NCBI GenBank assembly: GCA_031273385.1
Contig: JAISRY010000074.1
Span: 1-15,304 of the forward strand
DNA length: 15,304 bases
Source: Tannerellaceae bacterium
GTDB lineage: Bacteria; Bacteroidota; Bacteroidia; Bacteroidales; Tannerellaceae
Direction of reading: 5' to 3'
Position 1 is the first letter of the stretch, and each line of letters opens with the position of its first letter. A model generated the notes under the pieces. That model was not told the DNA's origin and searched no databases. It saw nothing but the letters and a program-made list of their open reading frames with translations. Positions 7,958 to 15,159 of this stretch are shown in pieces. Both the position numbers and the translations under genes were made by a program.

Positions 7958-8656
7958 CTACTGACGTTTTACTGACGGATTTGGGCCTAACTCTTTTTTG
8001 AGTAGTTCATAAATTTCATGCCAGGGCTTAAGATGGAGACCGGTGGAGGCATTTGATAGTTTCGCAAATGTATCGGAGTTGTAAAATAGGTCTGCGGCAA
8101 AGACTTCATCAATATCATGGTCAAGCATTAAAGCTTCCACTAATGGCTCTCCAATGTGAACCACATCTGATGTCATGTTTGTATCTATCCGTTCGAGAGT
8201 CAGAAGTGATTTGATTGTACGGAAACAAATTTGGTGAGTTTCTTCATGATAGGTGAGTTCCTTTAGAAAGTCCGCTTTAGCTATTTTGTCTTTTAAATAA
8301 TCGTCAAGACGATTTTGCACCTTATCATCGGCAACGGGACCTTCTATAATATCGTAATCATGAACAAAGGCAAGCGTAGCTGGGTTCCGATTCATCACGA
8401 CAAAGTCAAGCCATTCTTCGTTATATTCTGGGAAATGCTTCACCTTGCATAATTGTTCAGTAAAAGGAGTATCGAAAAACACAAACTCGGTAACAAAGCC
8501 CTCTGTTTGGTATCTCTTTCCTATTTTTTGCGCCCACGTCTCTGCGTGATGATAAAATTTTGTAACGTAAAAGCCTTGTCCAAAATCTCTTGACAGCAGA
8601 CCTTTCGAAAGGTCAATCTCATCAATTTTTGTATAGCTTCCGTGAAATACCTGCAT
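7958..8656 (-). CDS. DUF3990 protein, ADP-ribosyltransferase-like, candidate toxin/effector
   Basis: The product is 232 residues from the ATG at 8656, chosen because that ATG overlaps the upstream stop as TAATG with GGAGG about 10 bases before it; an in-frame ATG at 8683 would add 9 residues. Residues 1-160 match the DUF3990 pattern: VFHGSY (H5), DFGQGFYVT (Y30), ETWAQK, EEWLDFVVMNR, YDIIEGPVADDKV and THQICFRT (Q142). I recall DUF3990 being grouped with ADP-ribosyltransferase folds, where an early His, a Tyr and a late Glu/Gln form the NAD site; that role here is inference. Residues ~168-225 are an additional helical module (LVEALMLDHDIDEVFAADLF...YELLKKEL). There is no signal peptide, so it is cytoplasmic. 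The gene is AT-rich compared with aroB. The partner is probably the DUF3791-like protein. Confidence 0.75.
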   Translation of the reverse strand: MQVFHGSYTKIDEIDLSKGLLSRDFGQGFYVTKFYHHAETWAQKIGKRYQTEGFVTEFVFFDTPFTEQLCKVKHFPEYNEEWLDFVVMNRNPATLAFVHDYDIIEGPVADDKVQNRLDDYLKDKIAKADFLKELTYHEETHQICFRTIKSLLTLERIDTNMTSDVVHIGEPLVEALMLDHDIDEVFAADLFYNSDTFAKLSNASTGLHLKPWHEIYELLKKELGPNPSVKRQ

Positions 8657-8892
8657 TACCTCAGTCCTCCATTCTGGCGACATATTTCATAGATATCATC
8701 TAAAGCATAATACTTATTATCAGTATGTAATGCCCACCAATGCCTATTAAGGAAGTCTAATCCTCCGTATTTTTTCAGATAGCGGTAGGCATCCTGCATA
8801 TTCATTTTATATGCGTCGGCAAAAGCAGGAATAATATACGTGATAAAACTGATTTTATCGCTCATCTCCTTGTCTAAAGTTTTTGCTTCCAT
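8656..8892 (-). CDS. Small DUF3791-like protein, candidate partner/antitoxin of DUF3990
   Basis: The product is 78 residues from the ATG at 8892; an upstream in-frame ATG at 9012 would give 118, but the likely promoter (8926-8919) lies inside that extension, so the shorter form is preferred. Residues ~12-76 fit DUF3791: DKISFITYIIPAFADAYKMN, DAYRYLKKYGGLDFLNRHW, then LDDIYEICRQNGG. The protein is predicted to be all-helical and cytoplasmic, with no signal peptide or DNA-binding motif that I can see. Its stop overlaps the next start (TAATG), so translation is coupled, as in toxin-antitoxin operons where the first gene is the antitoxin. To my knowledge DUF3791 and DUF3990 genes are often neighbours; the biochemical relation is not established from this sequence. 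Confidence 0.78.
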   Translation of the reverse strand: MEAKTLDKEMSDKISFITYIIPAFADAYKMNMQDAYRYLKKYGGLDFLNRHWWALHTDNKYYALDDIYEICRQNGGLR

Positions 8893-8918
8893 ACAGTTTC
8901 TTTTACTTAAAGGTAATA

Positions 8919-8926
8919 CAAAGGTA
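8919..8926 (-). promoter_or_regulatory. Probable -7 box for the DUF3791-DUF3990 operon
   Basis: Read leftward, TACCTTTG (8926-8919) matches TAnnTTTG perfectly and lies 27 bases before the ATG at 8892. No good TTTG occurs at the usual distance upstream, so the promoter may be weak or regulated. It supports the short start of the DUF3791-like gene. Confidence 0.5.
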
Positions 8927-9025
8927 ATGTTTTCTTTTATATTGTACAGCCAATCCTCAAAAAAATAAGACCTTAAAGCAGGTATCAAACCGGATGTTTC
9001 GGCGATACCCAATTAAAGCTCATTT

Positions 9026-9126
9026 CCACAATTGTGTAGCCGGACGTACACAATAGTGTCGTCAGGCACAGACAATTGTGTAGTCCGGACTACACAGTTG
9101 TATAGCCGGATCTATACAATTGTGTA
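9026..9126 (-). repeat. Array of five 22-bp palindromic repeats (copy 2, inverted)
   Basis: Palindromic units (ACACAATTGTGTAG and variants) are centred at 9031.5, 9053.5, 9075.5, 9097.5 and 9119.5, again exactly 22 bp apart. Read on the - strand the array follows the 21-bp array through the same junction (TTTCCGGTTTTACACAA) as copy 1, with matching unit order. It begins just upstream of the DUF3791-like gene. See the copy at 391-489. Confidence 0.85.
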
Positions 9127-9133
9127 AAACCGG

Positions 9134-9213
9134 AAATAGCTCTCGAGCAAATAAAAATAGCTCCCGACTGAAAAAAAATAGCTCCCGTCCCGTTCAGAAT
9201 GGCTCCCGTCCGG
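9134..9213 (-). repeat. Tandem array of four 21-bp repeats (copy 2, inverted)
   Basis: Read leftward, the CGGGAGCTATTT cores begin at 9208, 9187, 9166 and 9145, an exact 21-bp period as in copy 1 (308-382). Spacers such as TTTATTTGCTCG recur between copies at the same unit. The two arrays therefore belong to one composite element that exists twice in opposite orientation, about 8.5 kb apart. Confidence 0.85.
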
Positions 9214-9279
9214 ATAACGTTATATCGAACTCCGGGTTTATTTTAGTTCACGTAAAATAGACCATCTTTTTTCGGTACT

Positions 9280-9644
9280 CCGAAAACCGGCGGAAAGGGG
9301 TAAAAACAGGCCATACAGGAAAGTTTCCGTTTTTTAGCTTCACAGCTTCACCTTTTATATAACATACTGATTTGCACTTTAATGTGGTGAAGCTAAGGTG
9401 AACGTAAGTGAATGAAAAGTGAAACGGGGCGCCGGGGATAGCAACCTGCTCTTATTGTATAATTATTCGATGATCAATCGACATTTCGTTCATCTACGTT
9501 CACCCTACGTTCACCTTACGTTCACCCTACCTTCACCGCATCCAGGTATAAGTCAATGTGTTACAAGAAAGGTGAAGCTGTGAAGTTAAAAAACGGAAAC
9601 TCTCCTGTGGGGCCTATTTCTCGCCCCTTTCCGCCGTTTCTCGG
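9280..9644. repeat. 365-bp long inverted repeat element
   Basis: Arms 9280-9356 and 9568-9644 are symmetrical about 9462 with no net length difference. The segment around TTTCCGTTTTTTA and CTTCACAGCTTCACC pairs almost perfectly over about 40 bases. The inner part also pairs imperfectly, because the left half carries GGTGAA-type motifs and the right half carries TTCACC motifs at 11-bp spacing (9487-9536). The right half resembles 517-667. There is no transposase gene inside. It could fold as a very long hairpin when transcribed, or be a MITE-like element. The 9000-9748 interval contains no gene that I can support. Confidence 0.75.
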
Positions 9645-9661
9645 AAGGTGCACACGTACAG

Positions 9662-9692
9662 ACCGGATTGCTTTACTGCGTTCGATGACGGG
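9662..9692 (+). repeat. Degenerate half copy of the 36-bp palindrome arm
   Basis: The block CCGGATTGCTTTACTGCG, followed by TTCGATGACGGG, matches the right arm at 183-213 with a few substitutions and a 2-base deletion. No complementary left arm is present nearby, so this is a remnant of the element at 65-275. It ends just before the glycosidase promoter. Confidence 0.65.
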
Positions 9693-9709
9693 AAGATCAA
9701 AAAAATCAA

Positions 9710-9717
9710 TATCTTTG
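9710..9717 (+). promoter_or_regulatory. Probable -7 box of the glycosidase gene
   Basis: TATCTTTG matches TAnnTTTG and is 31 bases upstream of the ATG at 9749. No TTTG is found at the normal spacing upstream, where repeat-derived sequence ends, so the -33 element is uncertain. Confidence 0.55.
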
Positions 9718-9748
9718 GCAAAATAAAACCATATTAAATTTCTGTATC

Positions 9749-12226
9749 ATGAGAAAATCTGTTCAAATCATCGTTTTACTGCTGGTCTGCGCGGGATATG
9801 CCGTAGGACAGCCATCTATAAATGTGGTAGAAAAGGCGCGCAAGTATCCTATCGGGTCAAACAGGCCGGCTGCCGATTTCTTTGAGGGCGCCGTGTTGGG
9901 GAACGGAGGAATGGGCGTAGTGGTCGTCACACGGCCGGACGCCATCCTTTTCCACTTCGGGCATAACAACGTGTGGGACATACGCATTGCCGAAAACAAC
10001 CGCGAGTCGATCGGCACCTTTGACGAGATCTTCGCGAAAGCGAAAGCCCTCTCCCCCGATCTCAAAACGATCTATGACGACAAGGAATTCAACGACTACC
10101 TGAACCTTACCGGCGCCAATTACCGCAAACCCTACCCCCGCCCTTTCCCTTGCGGAACGGTTCTCCTTGGGTTTGACCGCGGCCGGGTAGAACTGCTCGG
10201 ACATAAAATAGACATATCCAACGGCCTATGTGAAATATACCTGCTCAACGAGGGGAAACGGCATACGCTGGAGGTGTTCGCCGATATGGAAGACGATGTG
10301 TTGTGGTTTCGGTTGGTGGATGAGGGAAAGAATCCTCAACCCTCCTGTTTTAACCGGATCCGCGTCATGCCGGACAGCAAAACGCCGAAAGAATTTCCGG
10401 CCTATTCCGTCCTGTCGGGAGCCGCTTCGTTAGGCTATACGCAGGTGTTGCCCTACCAGGAGCCGGACAAATATGATGCAACAAAGGGACACCCCGGCGA
10501 CAAGGCCTTTAGCCTCGAAGCACGCTTGGGAACGACGTTGACCGGAGGCGTACACTACAACACCTTCGGACAGGCCTATCCTTTTGATACGTTCGAACGC
10601 CGCATCGCCGGTGACGGCCAACCGTTGGTCGGGAATATCACCCTGCGCGAAGGGCTGGCCTCCGCCATGAAAGACGGATGGCGCGCCGCTCCAGAGCCGG
10701 ACGGCAGCCGCTACGAAACCTCGCTACGCAGCACAGCCCGCCAGTGGGAAGCGTACTGGAACAAGTCGGGGGTAAATTTGCAGGATGAGTGGCTGGAACA
10801 GATCTGGTATTGGAACCATTATTTCTTCAATTGCGCCGTCAAGGCGGGCGTCACCTGCCCCGGACTGTTCGCCAACTGGAGCCTCGGCGATATCGGGACG
10901 GCATGGCATGGCGATTACCACATGAATTACAATACGCAACAGCCGTTCTGGTTGCCCTTCTCCAGCAACCGGTTGGACAAGAACCTGCCCTACGTGGATA
11001 TGGTACACCACCTGCTCCCCATCAGCAAACAATGGGCGCAGGAGTATTACGGAATGCGCGGCGCGTTCTTTCCGCACTCCGCCTATCCGGTGGATATGAC
11101 GCTCCACCCCTATCCCGTTCCCGACTGGGGGTGGGAGGTATTTGAAACGCCGTGGGCGGTACAGGGGTTGTGGTGGCACTACCTCTATTCGATGGATGTC
11201 GATTTCCTGCGCGACCGCGCTTTCGTGCCGATCCGCGAAGCCGTCCTCTTCCTGGTCGACTACATGAAGCGTCCCGATGCGCACGGCAAACAGTGGAACG
11301 ACGACAGGTACCATATTTACCCCTCCGTCCCTCCCGAACTGTACGGGCTACAGCCGGGCTTGAAGTTCAATTACGATACCCAGGTGGATATCACGCTCGC
11401 CAAATTCATCTTCAAAGCCTTTATTGAGGCCGTCGACGCGCTGAAATACCAGAAACAGGAGGCTGCGCTGGTCAGGGAGGTTAAGCAGATCGCGGCGAAA
11501 TTGCCGGATTACCCCACCGCCGAATCGGAAGAATACGGGAAGATCTACGTATCGGTACCCGGTGAGCACGACAAGATGGTCTATAACCTGCCGGCCAACC
11601 TGATGCATGTCTTCCCCGGGGAAGAATACGGGATTGACGCCCCGCCGGACATCTACCGGACATTGGTCAATACCTTCAAAGCCCACCGCAACGAAGGAGG
11701 GAACGACATCGTACTGCTCAACCTGCAAGCCGCCCGCCTGGGGATATTGGATATAGAAAAGTTCAAACGGCAGGTGCGTTACGCCATGATGCCGAACGGG
11801 ACGGTGGCCGACTTTGTGTTGCAGTCCGGCGGACGCTACAGCGACTGGACAGGCTACGACTGGATGGGGGATATGGGGATCTGGCTGGAAAACTTCTCGC
11901 TACCGGTCGTGATCAACGAATGCCTGATGCAAAGCTACGACGGGACGATACGCCTCTTCCCCAACTGGGACAGGAAAACGGACGCCGCCTTTACGACCCT
12001 GCGCGCCGTCGGCGCGTTCCTGGTCAGCAGCGCCCTGTCAGGCGGAGAGATCACACACCTGACGATCCTCAGCGAACAGGGAGGCCGCTGCAAGCTGCAC
12101 AACCCGTGGCCTGGCGCCTCCGTCCGGCTGCTCAGGGATGGCAAATCCCCCGTAATCCTCTCCGGCGAACTGCTGGACTTCCCCACAGCCGCCAACGAAT
12201 CCATCAGGCTGGAACGGAACCGGTAA
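9749..12226 (+). CDS. Secreted GH95-like glycoside hydrolase
   Basis: This 825-residue protein has a Sec signal peptide (MRKSVQIIVLLLVCAGYAVG, cleavage before QPS). The N-terminal ~330 residues are a beta-rich domain opening with VLGNGGMGVVVV, the counterpart of the GNG motif of GH95-type enzymes. An (alpha/alpha)6-barrel follows with GDYHMNYNTQQPFW at 388-401, which corresponds to the GH95 DYHxNxN motif (N393, N395), and YPSVPPE with E530 at the expected general-acid position. LMQSYDGTIRLFPNW from about 727 matches the GH95 QSHDG.I.LLP segment. The catalytic Asp of GH95 lies just before that segment; here the local candidates are D708 and E714. The likely substrate is a plant or host glycan with alpha-linked fucose or galactose, but specificity cannot be read. 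There is no SusC/SusD neighbour in the window. Confidence 0.75.
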   Translation: MRKSVQIIVLLLVCAGYAVGQPSINVVEKARKYPIGSNRPAADFFEGAVLGNGGMGVVVVTRPDAILFHFGHNNVWDIRIAENNRESIGTFDEIFAKAKALSPDLKTIYDDKEFNDYLNLTGANYRKPYPRPFPCGTVLLGFDRGRVELLGHKIDISNGLCEIYLLNEGKRHTLEVFADMEDDVLWFRLVDEGKNPQPSCFNRIRVMPDSKTPKEFPAYSVLSGAASLGYTQVLPYQEPDKYDATKGHPGDKAFSLEARLGTTLTGGVHYNTFGQAYPFDTFERRIAGDGQPLVGNITLREGLASAMKDGWRAAPEPDGSRYETSLRSTARQWEAYWNKSGVNLQDEWLEQIWYWNHYFFNCAVKAGVTCPGLFANWSLGDIGTAWHGDYHMNYNTQQPFWLPFSSNRLDKNLPYVDMVHHLLPISKQWAQEYYGMRGAFFPHSAYPVDMTLHPYPVPDWGWEVFETPWAVQGLWWHYLYSMDVDFLRDRAFVPIREAVLFLVDYMKRPDAHGKQWNDDRYHIYPSVPPELYGLQPGLKFNYDTQVDITLAKFIFKAFIEAVDALKYQKQEAALVREVKQIAAKLPDYPTAESEEYGKIYVSVPGEHDKMVYNLPANLMHVFPGEEYGIDAPPDIYRTLVNTFKAHRNEGGNDIVLLNLQAARLGILDIEKFKRQVRYAMMPNGTVADFVLQSGGRYSDWTGYDWMGDMGIWLENFSLPVVINECLMQSYDGTIRLFPNWDRKTDAAFTTLRAVGAFLVSSALSGGEITHLTILSEQGGRCKLHNPWPGASVRLLRDGKSPVILSGELLDFPTAANESIRLERNR

Positions 12227-12577
12227 CATTTCCTGGCTGATTGATGGGGGGATTGTGGCAAAAAACGTTAAATACGGGGATGGCGGTGGTGGGAGGGGGA
12301 ACATTTTGGCTTTTGGGATTGTTGTACTGATAGGGGGTGGAATAGTTCATCCCTACAGACTATGAACAAAATAACGAAATATAAGGACGAAGATAGAATA
12401 ACGATTTTTGATGATTGGAATCTACCTATTCACCTATTTATCTATCGTTGTGGGTTGAGGGATCCGCCGTTCTGATGGTTCCGGCGTAACGTTTTTGTTG
12501 CGACGGAGTTAAACCGAAAAGCGGACGCTTTGCGGCGTCGGAATTAAACGTCAAAATAGTGATTAAAAAAACGATAT
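12227..12577. other. Intergenic region between glycosidase and fimbrillin-like gene
   Basis: These 351 bases hold no gene that I can support. A 37-codon ORF (12362-12475, MNKITKYKDED...) has no family resemblance or promoter. A small hairpin GACGC/GCGTC lies near 12524-12539. No TAnnTTTG promoter is evident before the fimbrillin-like gene, unlike other genes here, which fits regulated or phase-variable expression but does not prove it. No intrinsic terminator for the glycosidase gene is visible. Confidence 0.5.
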
Positions 12578-14935
12578 ATGAATGCCAAAATATCAAGTCG
12601 AAAGACACGCAATAGTCCGTTCTTTATGTTTCGTTGGCTACCGGCCTTGGCAGTAGCTTTGTTGCTGACAGGCTGTATGATAGAAGAGACGACCGTATGG
12701 AACGGCGATGGTACCGGCGATGTGCCGGTACGTTTCAATGCCGGTATCGGTATTGAAACACGAGTAAGTAACCCGGCAGGGGATGAATGGGAGGCTACCG
12801 ATACAATCGGTGTCTATATGATAAAAGCGGGCGTTGCATTGGCTGACAGCGCGATCCGGGAGGGCGCTAAAAACAAGCCCTATACCGTATCAAGCGGCAT
12901 AGGATCAAATACAGCAGCCTTTGAAACGGCAAGTGACACAACCTATTATCCGAACGGGGAGGAGGTGAATTTCGTCGCCTACTACCCCTATTCGGATCAA
13001 GGTACAGTCGTATCTACTGATTATAAATATACGATGGATATCAGCGACCAGAGCAACCCATCCCGCCTCGACCTGCTCTACAGCAACGATAAGGCGGTGT
13101 ATAGCAGCACGAATCACGATGCGAAGCTGCCCTTTGAACATCTGATGACGCGGGTCGTTTTCGACGCCCTGAGGACAGGCAACAGCAACGCATCGCTGGC
13201 CGGTTTGCAGTTGGAGGTACTAAACGTCAATACCCTGACTACGTTCGATTTAACGGACGGTGCGCCTGCCCTGGATGGCGCCGGCCAGAGCAACATCATT
13301 CCGCAAAACCGCTATACGTCAGACGATTCGGTGAGGATGGAGGCTACGCTGATCCCTATGGTAGATGCGAGCGGTGTCCACCTCACATTTTTGCTGAATA
13401 ACAAGACTTACAGGGCGGCGCTTCCGCCAACGGCAGGTGGAAACGCCCTGCTAAAAGGGAAGCGTTATACATACAAGGTGCTTTTTAACGAAGCGGAAAT
13501 CACATTGGAGGGTCATCTCTCCGCATGGGGCGAAGAGCCTGGCGACACCATTATCCCGACCCCAGACCCCTATTCGGCAACCATTCAGATAGAGGGTTAT
13601 ACTGGCCAAATAACGATAACGTATGCCTCTGGCGATCGGGAGACACTTCCCCTCGACGCAGGCGGCAAAGCTGATTTAAGCAGCGTCCGTCGCGGCGAAT
13701 TGATCCACAGCCTGACGCTTGGCTCTTCGGGTACCCCCATATTTATTGGCCGCAAGGTAGAGGGCGTCCTGCTCCTGTCCCTAAAAGTGGATGGGAGCGG
13801 GAACCCCATACTTCGCGACGAGGTAGACGGCTACATCCCCATCGGCAGCTATGCCGAACTCAAACTAATAGCTGAAAGCGCCAATCTCGGCAAGAAATAT
13901 AAACAGGAAAACGCTATTGATTTGCTGAATGAAAATTTGACGCCGATAGGAACTCAAGCCTCCCCATTCACCGGCGAATACGACGGCGGGGAATATGGAA
14001 TCATGAATCTGAAGATAGATGTAACCACAGATCGGATCGGTCTTTTTGGGCAAACAAATAGTGCCACGCTCCGCAATATCCGCCTTGTTTCCGGCGCGAT
14101 AAACGCAGGGCCTGGCGTTGGCAGTATCTGTGGATATGCTGATGGAAGCACCTCTATCACCAACTGTCATTCGGGCGTTGCCGTAACGGGTACGTTCAAT
14201 ATTGGCGGTATCTGTGGGCATGCCGTAGGTACTACTATAATTACCTCCTGTCGCAATACAGGAAATGTGAAAGGTACCAGTAGTCAGACTGCTGGAGGTA
14301 TTTCTTTTAGCCGAATAGGTGGCATTGTTGGATATCTCGTTGGAACAACAAATAAAGTTAAAGACTGTGGTAACAGTGGCGAAATAGAAGGCTATCGAAG
14401 TGTCGGTGGCATTGCAGGGCTATGTGATGCCGCTTCAGCTGAGATTATCGCTTGTCGCAACAGCGGCATCATAAATAATACAGGAAACGACGTTTCCGGT
14501 GGTATCGTGGGGGAAAATCGTGCCAACAAAACCCTCGTCATTACGGCCTGCTATAATACCGGCGCAGTGAGCCATGTTGGTAGTACCTTTCACTCCGGTG
14601 GTATTATAGGTGGGTTTAACATCGGTAGTAGTACTCTCACTGCCTGTTACAATACGGGAACGGTGACAGGCAGCAATGTTAATCTCATCGGTTTTATCTG
14701 CGGATATAATCGTGCAACGATTACCTCCTGCTATTGGACAAAAGGGAGCAGTACGGTCACCAAAGGTGTGGCCGACGGTACCGACGACACAAAAGAATTT
14801 ACTGCCTCTGCATGGCCTATTACCGCCGATTCCGGTTGGGGTATAGGCGATGGGAGCGCGGACAATACATATTGGAAATCCCTTGGCGGATGGAATGGTG
14901 GTGTGCCTGAATATCCGGCCTTGTGGTGGGAATGA
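12578..14935 (+). CDS. Fimbrillin-like surface lipoprotein with GLUG repeats
   Basis: This 785-residue product has a lipoprotein signal peptide with lipobox LLLTGC (C33), followed by MIEE; acidic residues near the lipidated Cys are common in exported Bacteroidetes surface lipoproteins. Residues ~48-325 resemble the fimbrillin (Mfa_like_1/FimA-type) domain: VRFNAGIGIETRV, WEATDTIGVYMI, VNFVAYYPYSD, LPFEHLMTRVVFDAL, LLKGKRYTYKVLFN. A proline linker (IIPTPDPYS) and an unassigned domain come next. From residue 487 to about 722 there are about eight GLUG-like repeats (IGGICGHAVGTTIITSCRNTG type), seven with a Cys at an equivalent place, and then a short tail ending GGVPEYPALWWE. The GLUG region suggests a beta-solenoid adhesin. 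No C-terminal T9SS domain is seen. An alternative start at 12626 would give a shorter n-region. Confidence 0.85.
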   Translation: MNAKISSRKTRNSPFFMFRWLPALAVALLLTGCMIEETTVWNGDGTGDVPVRFNAGIGIETRVSNPAGDEWEATDTIGVYMIKAGVALADSAIREGAKNKPYTVSSGIGSNTAAFETASDTTYYPNGEEVNFVAYYPYSDQGTVVSTDYKYTMDISDQSNPSRLDLLYSNDKAVYSSTNHDAKLPFEHLMTRVVFDALRTGNSNASLAGLQLEVLNVNTLTTFDLTDGAPALDGAGQSNIIPQNRYTSDDSVRMEATLIPMVDASGVHLTFLLNNKTYRAALPPTAGGNALLKGKRYTYKVLFNEAEITLEGHLSAWGEEPGDTIIPTPDPYSATIQIEGYTGQITITYASGDRETLPLDAGGKADLSSVRRGELIHSLTLGSSGTPIFIGRKVEGVLLLSLKVDGSGNPILRDEVDGYIPIGSYAELKLIAESANLGKKYKQENAIDLLNENLTPIGTQASPFTGEYDGGEYGIMNLKIDVTTDRIGLFGQTNSATLRNIRLVSGAINAGPGVGSICGYADGSTSITNCHSGVAVTGTFNIGGICGHAVGTTIITSCRNTGNVKGTSSQTAGGISFSRIGGIVGYLVGTTNKVKDCGNSGEIEGYRSVGGIAGLCDAASAEIIACRNSGIINNTGNDVSGGIVGENRANKTLVITACYNTGAVSHVGSTFHSGGIIGGFNIGSSTLTACYNTGTVTGSNVNLIGFICGYNRATITSCYWTKGSSTVTKGVADGTDDTKEFTASAWPITADSGWGIGDGSADNTYWKSLGGWNGGVPEYPALWWE

Positions 14936-14948
14936 ATTTATTTTGACT

Positions 14949-14987
14949 CTTCCCTCTTTTTCTCCACAGCGGTGGGGCAGAGGGAAG
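14949..14987 (+). other. Hairpin just after the fimbrillin-like gene
   Basis: CTTCCCTCT (14949-14957) pairs perfectly with AGAGGGAAG (14979-14987), and an inner stem CTCCAC/GTGGGG (with one T-G pair) adds stability. No T-run follows, so it is a 3'-end structure or stabiliser rather than a standard terminator. A better terminator lies downstream. Confidence 0.55.
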
Positions 14988-15036
14988 TAGCTATAAAGAA
15001 CGCAATTTTTTCTGAAACGTTAGCGTGCATATATTC

Positions 15037-15080
15037 GCGCCGGATACACCCTGTGAAGGAGAGTCCGGCGCACTTTTTTA
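15037..15080 (+). terminator. Probable intrinsic terminator of the fimbrillin-like gene
   Basis: The perfect 8-bp GC-rich stem GCGCCGGA (15037-15044) / TCCGGCGC (15064-15071) is followed by ACTTTTTTA. The loop is long at 19 bases but contains a small CAC/GTG stem. It lies about 100 bases after the stop codon at 14935. Confidence 0.7.
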
Positions 15081-15112
15081 GTTGAGAGTGGAAAGTTGAG
15101 AGTGGAGAGTTG
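15080..15112 (+). repeat. Short AGTTGAGAGTGGA direct repeat
   Basis: AGTTGAGAGTGGA occurs at 15080-15092 and 15094-15106 (14-bp period), followed by a partial third unit GAGAGTTG. It is a simple intergenic repeat with no evident role. Confidence 0.6.
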
Positions 15113-15159
15113 TTTCTTTATTGGCGCGAATAAAACCTCATTTTCACCTAATTCTCCAA

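Noticed and set aside
8893..9012. N-terminal extension of the DUF3791-like gene to the ATG at 9012
   Set aside because: The added 40 residues do not look like the DUF3791 domain, and a good -7 box (8926-8919) lies inside them, so the start at 8892 is preferred.
7835..9748. Integrative element using tRNA-Pro as attachment site
   Set aside because: No repeat of the tRNA 3' end (TTCGAATCTAGTCACCCCGA) was found on the far side of the AT-rich genes, and no integrase is present in the window.
12362..12475. 37-residue ORF between the glycosidase and fimbrillin-like genes
   Set aside because: No promoter, no known family and a length expected by chance; kept only as a note in the intergenic entry.
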